Below the pieces are notes generated by a model. The model had not been told where the DNA came from, ran no database searches, and saw nothing but the letters and a program-made list of their open reading frames with translations. Positions 56,582-64,000 of a stretch of DNA of 64,000 nucleotides are shown in pieces. The position numbers and the translations under genes were made by a program. The first letter of the stretch is position 1. Each line of letters starts with the position of its first letter. The stretch comes from Plasmopara viticola. Its lineage: Eukaryota; Oomycota; Peronosporomycetes; Peronosporales; Peronosporaceae. The stretch lies in NCBI GenBank assembly GCA_001695595.3, contig MBPM02000016.1, positions 868,001 to 932,000 on the forward strand, read 5' to 3'.

Positions 56582-57505
56582 CTAGTTCCCGGCTGTATCC
56601 ACGCGTTTGAAAATGGACCAAACGTCAATGAATATGTCTGGAAAGCCTCCTCTTGGTACAACAACAGGCCGATTGGTTTGGAGCATTAGTGCAGCATCAG
56701 ACACATCAGCTGCAGGAATTTGCGCGAATGGATTATGTCCAGCGTTCCAAGGAGTTAGCGGTGGGACGGGCATTGGCACGAGAGGCAATTGCCGACGCTG
56801 ACGGAAGGAATCGAGTTCATTCAATGTTTGAGTATCCAGCGGAGCACTTCCAAAACTCATTTGATCCGCAACCACCACTCGGTTTCTTGCCCGTCGATAG
56901 AGAATGGCAACGCAGGCAAACGTTCCATTCACACGGCGGCCAAAAAACTTAAATAGAAGCACAGCTTTAAGCTGTGGAAGCAGTTCAAAGTATTGTTGGC
57001 AAGACGTTTGGGCCCTTGGAATGCTTCAGTTCGAAAACTCCACCTCGACAATCAGCCGTGGAGCAACAGGATCGTCGCCAGCTGAGGAGAATTCTGGTCG
57101 AAGAGCTGTATCGGGGCGTCGAATGACACGTCTTCCCGTAGTGGGAAACCGCATGACCATGTCTCCACCACCTGCAGCCAAAATAAAGCCAGTATTGGCG
57201 GCGTAGTTGTCTAGTTGTCCACTGACTCTAGCCACAGCACGTTCATGCGCAAGCCCCTGCACTTTCGTAATCACCAAGTCTGCTAATGTACCATTTCCGA
57301 GATATCGAGCTTCAATCAACACTGAGTGAAAACGGTTGATGGAACTCTTGAGCCATTTTTTTACTGAAACACGAGTTGCCACGACAACTTCCACGTCTTC
57401 TTCACCATCTTTGATCCTCCTCTTGAATTCTGCAATCGCTTTTTCCACTTGTGGTGCGGTCACTTTTCCTATCATCGACTGGTAGCCTCGCTGGATTGCA
57501 ACCAT
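56582..57505 (-). pseudogene. D9, PD-(D/E)XK-like gene with a single stop
   Basis: This copy keeps the seven-T run in register, so from ATG 57505 the frame is open to TGA at about 57026 and then to TAG 56582. The TGA after EVEFSN (CGA in D1) is its only visible lesion over about 307 codons. It has the full N-terminus that D1 lacks. Confidence 0.72.
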
Positions 57506-58126
57506 GTGCGGCGTCGAATGAGAACACTGCCTCGGGTCTCATTGCCTCGTCGCCGATTCCTTTCCCACTTCTCGGGGATGGGTTTAATGATGAATGACCA
57601 AACTGTTAAATCAAGAGTGGATCGTGTGCCCCTCCTATCCTGTAAAAGGACTCGAGAGTATTCCTAGACACACTTCCCGGCCGCAGGGTGTATATAGTTA
57701 ATAATCGCGGTGTCTAGGCTCTTTTTTGCGAAGGAAAAGCGGACGATGTGGCATAATTCTTTCCGTTCGCTTGCGTACGCACAATGAATGAAGAATACCG
57801 GAAGTGGCAGTAGGGACGGTTGAGATCCATTTCAATGATTATGACATGCACTACGAAGACTTGTAATGACTTACTCATACACATTGCAACCGTCTTCAGT
57901 GATTTGTGGATGCTTCTCTCCATCGCGACATCACCCATCTGATGGATTGCAACAGTCAAAGCCCTCATCCAGCCAAACTTGCATATGTTGAGGCATTTTC
58001 GTGTCGTATGCATTTTCTGAATTTAAACCTTCCCCAGAAGTGGGAAAGGAAACGGCGACGAGCACCGAGGCAGTGTTCTCATTCGACGCGACACCAATGG
58101 TTGCAATCCAGCGAGGCTACCAGTAA
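57506..58126. repeat. Spacer of the D9/D10 inverted repeat
   Basis: As 22468-22962; includes the D 5' flanks in both directions and a relic of the HADCYRLQ reading. No intact gene. Confidence 0.45.
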
Positions 58127-58986
58127 ATGATAGGAAAAGTGACCGCACCACAAGTGGCAAAAGCGATTGCAGAATTCAAGAGGAGGATCAAAGATGGTGA
58201 AGAAGACGTGAAAGTTGTCGTGGCAACTCGTGTTTCAGTAAAAAAAAATGGCTCAAGAGTTCCATCAACCGTTTTCACTCAGTGTTTACTGAAGCTCGAT
58301 ATCTCGGAAATGAAACATTAGTAGCCTTGATGATCACGAAAGTGCGAGGGCTTGCGCATGAACGCGCTGTGGCTAGTGTCATTGGACAACTGTTCAACTC
58401 CGCCGTCAATACTGGCTTTATCTTGGCTGCAGGTGGTGGAGACATGGATATGCGGTTTCCCACTACGGGAACACGTGTCATTCGACGTCCCGATACAGCT
58501 CTTGAACCACTATTCTCCTCAGCTGGCGACGATCCTGTTGCTCCACGGCTGATTGTCGAGGTGATATTTTAGAACCGAAGCATTCCAAGGGACCAAACAT
58601 CGTGCCGAGAACATTTTAAATTGCTTCTACAACTTAACGCTGTGCTTCTTTTCGAGTCTTTTGGCCGCCGTGTGAACGGAACGTTTGCCTGCGTTGCCAT
58701 TCTCTATCGACGGGCAAGAAATCGAGTGGTGAGTGCGGATCCAGTGATTTTTGGAAGTGCTCCGCTCGATACTCGTACATTGAATGAACTCGATTCCTTC
58801 CGTCAGCGTCGACAATTGCCTCTCGTGACAATGCCCGTCCCACTGCTAACTCCTTGGAACGCTGGAAACAATCCGTTCGTGCAGATTCCTGCAGCTGATG
58901 TGTTTGATGCTGCACTAATGCCCCAAACCAATCGGCCTGTTGTTGCACCACGAGGAGGCTTTCCAGACATATTCATTGACGTTTGA
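58127..58986 (+). pseudogene. D10, PD-(D/E)XK-like pseudogene
   Basis: Same lesions as D8: TAA before the start, A-run frameshift, TAG after EVIF (58570-58572) and early TGA at the end. Confidence 0.7.
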
Positions 58987-59880
58987 TCCATTTTCACACT
59001 CGTTGATACAGCCTGGAACTAGCTAGGTGGTACTCAACTTTATCGTTCAAATGCATTCAAGACACCTTGGAGAACGAGCCGCTCCGATGACAAAGCAACG
59101 GAGCACCCCATATGAGAGCAAAACACACTAGACACACCTCAGATTACACATCGACACATTCTGAACGTCATATCAGTATAAACCGACCAAAAATATCAGC
59201 AGATAGCGAATGAAGTATAAACCGACCAAAAATATCAGCAGATAGCGAATGAAGTTAGCATCTATAGTATGACATTTGCGATGTGCTTGACTGAATCCGA
59301 TAACTGATAATAATCAAGCATTAGGTCAACAACCAATTCACCTGTGAGAAACATCTAGTTATGCGATCGATCTATGACAAATATGAAGCGAATGCCGCAA
59401 ATATCACTATTTTAATGTAGAGTATTGATAGACATTCAAATCGTTATGGTCTTCGTCACAAAGCATTAGACCTGGAAGAACCTAATTATAAACGATTTAC
59501 CAATTATACAGGCTAAAGGCCTTCTGGTAGTAACTCTGTATTCTTTGTCTCAATGACCTAAAAAAATCTTCAAAAATGTCATTGTACATGCCAAATTAGA
59601 TTCATCGAGAAGATATTTAAAGGTTTAGAAAGCCACTAGCTAGAGAATCAACAGGCTTCGTCGACAAAGCAGAAAGAATACATTGAGAACAAAGACAAGA
59701 TGGTCCGGAAAAAAAGTGTCGTGATTATCAAATCCTTTTCCCATAAAGAACATCAATCTTGATGTCTGAGAAAAAAGGTCGATTTCGATCTCTGTTGCTA
59801 TGGGAAACGCAGCATATGAAAAAAGGGACAAAAAGCTTAAGACCTGAAATGCGGATATATCAATTATTTGAAAGCGGTTT
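58987..59880. repeat. Cassette spacer after D10
   Basis: Shortened box, then AT-rich spacer containing a 39-bp tandem duplication at 59175-59252. Unit R5 begins at about 59434. No gene is seen. Confidence 0.5.
59175..59252. repeat. 39-bp tandem duplication
   Basis: A 39-bp segment starting AGTATAAACCGACCAAAAAT occurs twice head to tail; the other units have it once. It accounts for most of the extra length of unit R4. Confidence 0.88.
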
Positions 59881-60093
59881 TCAAACTGCGACTCGATGAC
59901 AACCTACTACGGTAACTCTAGCAAGAATTACCAACCCATGACCAGTGCTAGGGTTAGGCAAATATGGTGGAGACAGAAGACACGAGGTAGATTGCGATTG
60001 AAGGATGGCAATTCTAGCGAATGGAGTACCATTGATATCGGCAGAATTTGTAAGCGTAACCGCAAATGGAGGAAGCGCAAGGCCACCAGCCAA
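59881..60093 (-). pseudogene. M-like (MAGG type) fragment, copy 5
   Basis: The same frame of about 70 codons with a few substitutions (LQSQSTSCLL for LLSQSISCLL). Confidence 0.48.
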
Positions 60094-60255
60094 AACCGTA
60101 ATGATTATCTCGCTACTAAAATTTCACAGAACTGGGTAAGAGTTTCCAAAGGTCATATTATACTCATAGTAGATTGAGTAGAAGAAGCCACGACGCCAGC
60201 AGTGTTAGTTGTGATTAAAGTAGTAGATAAGCTTTTGTATTGGTCATCTTATAAA

Positions 60256-61021
60256 CTAGTCGCAGATATTGCGCAGCTTAATGGAGGCCAGATAATACGC
60301 AACACGAAATGCCAATCCAGCAGTTACAGCACCGGCGGGAGCTAGAAAGACTTGAATTCTCGATACAGCATGAAGACTTTTGCCACCTCTTATAAGTTCG
60401 AATGCATTTTTCGAGTTTTGTTGGTCAAGAGCGGTAAAGACTGATCCTTCAGCACCCCCCCCGGGTTTGAAGCCATTTTGAAAATACCCACGCTATCAAC
60501 AGCTGTCATGAATGACGAAGTAACCAAGTTATCAAGCGATTGCACTGCTCCGCTTGACCCTTGATTTTCAACCAATCCAAAATTGAAAGCTGGCCTATGC
60601 TTGACAGACGTGTTGTAATCCGTTTCAGTCAGAGCCCTAGATGTTGCATTTTGATTTGCATAGACCTGATTCGTTTGGTCTGTAGTTATGTCGATAACAA
60701 CTTGAATACTATCAATGAATTGCCATGCGCCGGCCTTAAATACCAATTGATCGATTGAACAGGTTGCAGTTGAAGTGATCGAACCGGACCCGCCATTTAA
60801 AATTATAGGCTTGATTTGAAGCTCAATGACATCTTCTTCTATTTTACAGAAGCGTCTTGCAAAGAAATGATTAAAGAATTAAATCGGATTTGCTTATCAT
60901 ACTGACCAGTGTTGCCGGTTGAATCTCGAAACCAAGTCCATCTCTCATCACGGAAGAGCGTCTCAGCTGGAGCTGGTTTGACGGAGTATTCGAAAGCAGA
61001 TATATCGTAAGCAGAAGACAT
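60256..61021 (-). pseudogene. A1 protein, copy 6
   Basis: 766 bp. The homopolymer is eight C here (about 60464-60471) instead of seven, which puts the middle domain in the third frame (NPGGVLKDQS). The N-terminal frame stays open for 20 codons beyond the usual break (to about 60839). Confidence 0.57.
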
Positions 61022-61079
61022 AATTTGTGCGATTATATAAATGTTGATTACATTATATCTGCCGAAAATATGAAGCACC

Positions 61080-61265
61080 ATGAGCGAAACAAGAATCATT
61101 GATTTGTCGAATACGACGGATGATCAACTCATAAAATTTGCCAATTCTCTTGGTGTCAATAACATCAAATTGATTTCAAAACAACAGCAAACACTACTGC
61201 ATAAGCAATATGAGCAATTCCATGATCGGCGGTCAACACTGGGTGGCAGTCTCACACAGAGTTAA
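61080..61265 (+). CDS. A2 small protein, copy 6
   Basis: An intact 61-codon copy (DDQLIKF). Divergent from A1 copy 6 across 58 bp. The A3 relic follows to about 61520. Confidence 0.53.
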   Translation: MSETRIIDLSNTTDDQLIKFANSLGVNNIKLISKQQQTLLHKQYEQFHDRRSTLGGSLTQS

Positions 61266-61520
61266 GACTCACTTCGATCCTCTAGGTTTACGGAGACCTC
61301 GCGTGATTCCAAATGATTGTTTCTTCCGTGAAATCGGTATTCAAAATTCACGGTTTGGACTCTGTGGATAGTATACTGTTCTGTGGCTCGATTCTGCAAC
61401 ACAATCAATTGAATTAATTTTTCAAGCATTTCGACGATCAACTTTCTTGATATGCACAAAGAAATGGATGTTGAATGTATTGATACGCACGAGCCAGAGC
61501 CAATCCGCATTGATGGGTAC

Positions 61521-62381
61521 TACTACTTATTATCAGCTCCTTAACCGAAGGCAGAAGTCAAAGCTACGTCACAGCTTACCCGGATGATTATAATCGCACC
61601 ACTTTGAACAGCTCTCCAGCCAATGTAAAGTTGGAAAAAGTACCTTCTTTTGCGCAGTTGCGTGCTAAGTATTAGAAGGATCATAGTTTGTCTATGATGT
61701 CACACTCTGGAGCGCTCCAGTGGAAATCGCATTATTGGACTATCGTTCGAGTGTATCTGTTGATCTCGATTTGAAGTACTTATCAGCGTAGTTTGATTTG
61801 GTGTCTATTTATCCTTTAAGTCATTGCAAAAGGATCTCTGAAACATTTGAGTCTTCATTTTTTACCAATATCCAAGATCATATACTTATCAAAGGTCAAG
61901 TATGATGGAGACATAAATGTCATGATATTGACTAAAAAGAAGTGGGAGGAACTTTAAAAAGTGGGGACTCGGTGACTCATGCTGATCTTATGTCTAGAGT
62001 TTCTGTAGTCGGCTAAAAAATGGTGACTCATGGTGACTTATTCAAGATTTTGTGCCTTCAGTATATCGTGGCCATTCTTTGTGAACACCGATTTTATTTT
62101 ATGCAGGTTGCGCCTGAAAGTGGGAGGTTCGTTCTCCAAGGTGTATTAAATGCAATTGATCACTAAAGCAGAGTAGTCTCTTGTTGGGCATATCAAGTTT
62201 CAGAGGAATTCCACGAGAAAGGCACCTCCCAGTACAAAATTCTCTACTTGAGTTGGTGGTGGTGAGAATGAATTCGATGTTCTCATCGCTTTAAAAAAGA
62301 ATCAAATTTGATAAGATTTATAGAATGTGGGGTGAGACAGGTCAATGCTACTCTTTTTCTGATGATGCCATCTAGCTAGTT
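61521..62381. repeat. Copia-free cassette spacer of the last unit
   Basis: Equivalent to 14325-15165: TGACTC motifs at about 61975-62037, empty copia site at about 62040-62060, box at about 62130-62215, and a minus-strand M relic starting near 62371 that shifts frame early. Confidence 0.58.
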
Positions 62382-63255
62382 TCAGGCTGTATCCACGAGT
62401 CTGAAAATCGACCAAACGTCAATGAAAATGTCTGGAAAGCCTCCTCGTGGTGCAACAACAAACTGATTGGTTCGGGGCATAAGTGCGGCATCAAACACAT
62501 CAGCTGCAGGAATTTGCACGAACGCATAATTTCTAGCGCTCTGAGGAGTTTGCAGTGGGACGGGCATTGGCACGAGAGGCAATTGTCGACGCTGACGGAA
62601 GGAATCGAGTTCATTCAATGTTTGAGTATCAAGCGGAGCACTTCCAAAACTCACTTGATCCGCAACCACCACTCGGTTCCTTGCCCGTCGATAAAGAACG
62701 GCAACAGAAGAAAACGTTCCATTCACACGGCGGCCAAAAAACTTGAAAATAAGCACAGCGTCCAGCTGTGGAAGCAGTTCAAAGTATTGTCGGCAAAACG
62801 TTTGGGCCCTTGAATGCTTCGGTTCGAAAATTCCACCTCGACAATCAGCCGTGGAGCAACAGGATCGTCGCCAGCTAAGGAGAATTGTGGTCCAAGAGCT
62901 GTATCGGGGCGTCGAATGACACGTCTCCCTGTCGTAAGAAATCGCATATCCATGTCTCCACCACCTGCAGCCAAAATAACGCCAGTTTTGACGGCGTAGT
63001 TTCCTTTTTATCGACAAATTTCGGCCACAGCGCATTCATGCGCACGCCCCCGCACTTTCGTGATCACCAAATCTGCTAGTCTTTCATTACCAAGATATCG
63101 AGCTTCAATAAATACTGAGTGAAAACGGTTAATGAAACTCTTGAGCCATTTTTGACTGAAACACGAGTTGCCACGACAACTTTCACGTCTTCTTCACCAT
63201 CTCTGATCCTCCTCTTGAATTCTGCAATCGCTTTTTCCAGTTGTGGTGCGGTCAA
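62382..63255 (-). pseudogene. D11, PD-(D/E)XK-like pseudogene
   Basis: Closest to D1: it has the same TGA ending (LVDTA) and lacks the stops of both other subfamilies (the core reads EVEFSNRSI). It has its own frameshifts: a five-T run near 63150 (six in D1) and a missing G near 62812. The core residues RRPDTALG and EVEFSN are intact. Confidence 0.72.
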
Positions 63256-64000
63256 TTTCCTATCATTGACTGGTAGCCTCGCTGGATTGCAACCATTGGA
63301 GCGGCGTCAAACAAGAACACTGCCTTCGGTGCTCGTCGCTGTTTCCTTTCCCACTTCTAAGGGTGGGTTAAGTGATGAGTGACCAAACAATCAAGTCAAG
63401 AGTGGATCCTTTGCCCCCTAGATACACTTCCTGACCGCGATGATGTATATAGTTAATCATCGCGGTGTCTAGGGGTAGGCTCGATGCTCTTTTATGCAAA
63501 GGAAAAGCGGACGATGTGGCGTAAATCCTTTCGTTCGCTCGCGCACGCACAAGAAATGAAGAATATCGGAAGTGGCAGTAGAGACGGTTGAGATCCATTT
63601 AAATGATTATGGCATGCACTACGAAGACTCGAGATGGCTTACTCATGCAGATTGCTATCGTCTTCAGCGATTTGTGGATGCCTACTTCCATCGCGACATG
63701 AACTCTTGTAATTCCTCTGTCAGCTGGTTGATCGGTCTGACATTCAACTCATGCCACTCCATCCTTTACACTTTTTTTTGCCACTGAACTTTTAATATAA
63801 AGAAGAGCGATAGTTAAGATGACCACGCTGGTGGAATCGTAAGTGTATGACACGACTGAGAGCCACCGCACAGCTGCTGGTCTGGACAAGTCAGAAAACA
63901 CATGCCTTGGTGATAGTCCACGTGCGATAACTACAATGCGATAAACATGCCTTCTACACATTCCACATATTTCTCGCCGCGAGGCTCCCTCCCACCTTTT
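63256..64000. repeat. Upstream region of D11 to the window end
   Basis: Matches 16042-16800. It ends before the point where the first unit has the CRN-like domain, so a further CRN-like copy may lie just beyond the window. Confidence 0.5.
63572..63787 (+). CDS. HADCYRLQ small ORF, copy 2
   Basis: 71 codons with VEIHLNDYGMHYEDSRW and HADCYRLQRFVDAYFHRDM; open as at 36946-37161. The start is GTG and the upstream reading is in another frame, so it is probably part of a decayed longer gene. Confidence 0.35.
   Translation: MAVETVEIHLNDYGMHYEDSRWLTHADCYRLQRFVDAYFHRDMNSCNSSVSWLIGLTFNSCHSILYTFFCH

Larger units (their letters stand above)
13268..64000. repeat. Nested array of a multi-gene cassette with copia inserts
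   Basis: The region is made of repeated copies of the cassette genes D, M, A1 and A2 with or without an internal copia element. Copia-bearing units start at 18557 (partial), 24356, 42557 and 50974; corresponding points are about 8.42 kb apart. Copia-free units are 13268-18556 and 59434 to the window end. The block 32435-42556 is in the opposite orientation. Adjacent units (42557-50973 and 50974-59433) are nearly identical by eye, differing by single bases and small indels. The left edge is sharp at 13268; the right edge lies outside the window. Confidence 0.9.

Noticed and set aside
13268..64000. RIP-like (C-to-T) hypermutation of repeats
   Set aside because: Although one shared stop is a CGA-to-TGA change, most lesions are indels at homopolymers and TAG/TAA changes of other types, and the copies are near identical. 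RIP is also not known in oomycetes.
13268..64000. CRISPR array or bacterial insertion elements
   Set aside because: Repeats are kilobases long, gene-bearing and spliced-genome associated; there are no short regularly spaced repeats.

Overview
The window looks like nuclear DNA of a plant-associated oomycete, probably Peronosporales. The evidence is short GT-AG introns (about 44 to 120 nt), a multi-TM TKL kinase with a serine-rich tail, Ty1/copia elements, and a fragment resembling the N-terminal LFLAK-type domain of Crinkler (CRN) effectors. There are no bacterial operons, and I saw no rRNA, tRNA or CRISPR. The organism is an inference.

Left part (1-10228) is ordinary single-copy sequence. 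It holds a three-exon GALK2-like galactokinase on + (2189-3763), a convergent six-exon gene of unknown function on - (3896-5995), and a single-exon 902-residue membrane-anchored TKL kinase on - (6527-9235). Spacers of 0.5 to 2.2 kb around them show no recognisable gene.

From 10229 to the right edge the window is repetitive. A Ty1/copia element (C1, 10229-13267) keeps its 5' LTR, gag, protease and integrase but is cut off inside the reverse transcriptase. It is fused there to a nested array that continues past the window end.

The array is built from a multi-gene cassette unlike any common transposon I recognise. The parts are: D, a PD-(D/E)XK nuclease-like protein, 11 copies, one (D1) nearly open end to end; M, a protein of about 100 residues starting a few bases after the D stop; A1, a protein of about 255 residues; A2, a 61-residue protein divergent from A1 across about 58 bp; a CRN-like N-terminal domain (2 copies); and a recurrent roughly 100-bp 'box' sequence.

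Copia-carrying units repeat with a period of about 8.42 kb: 18557-24355 (partial), 24356-32434, 42557-50973 and 50974-59433. Copia-free units lie at 13268-18556 and 59434-64000. The block 32435-42556 is inverted. All array copia copies (C2-C6) share one deletion removing protease and integrase, so the cassette amplified after that deletion. Three cassette copies keep the empty insertion site.

Most cassette genes are broken, often by breaks shared between copies. I therefore read the array as a decayed multi-gene mobile or endogenous virus-like element, spread by segmental duplication, inversion and gene conversion. The compact gene spacing suggests a virus-like origin, but I see no polymerase, integrase or packaging gene of its own, so the origin is unproven. 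Collapse or mis-joining during assembly cannot be excluded from the sequence alone.
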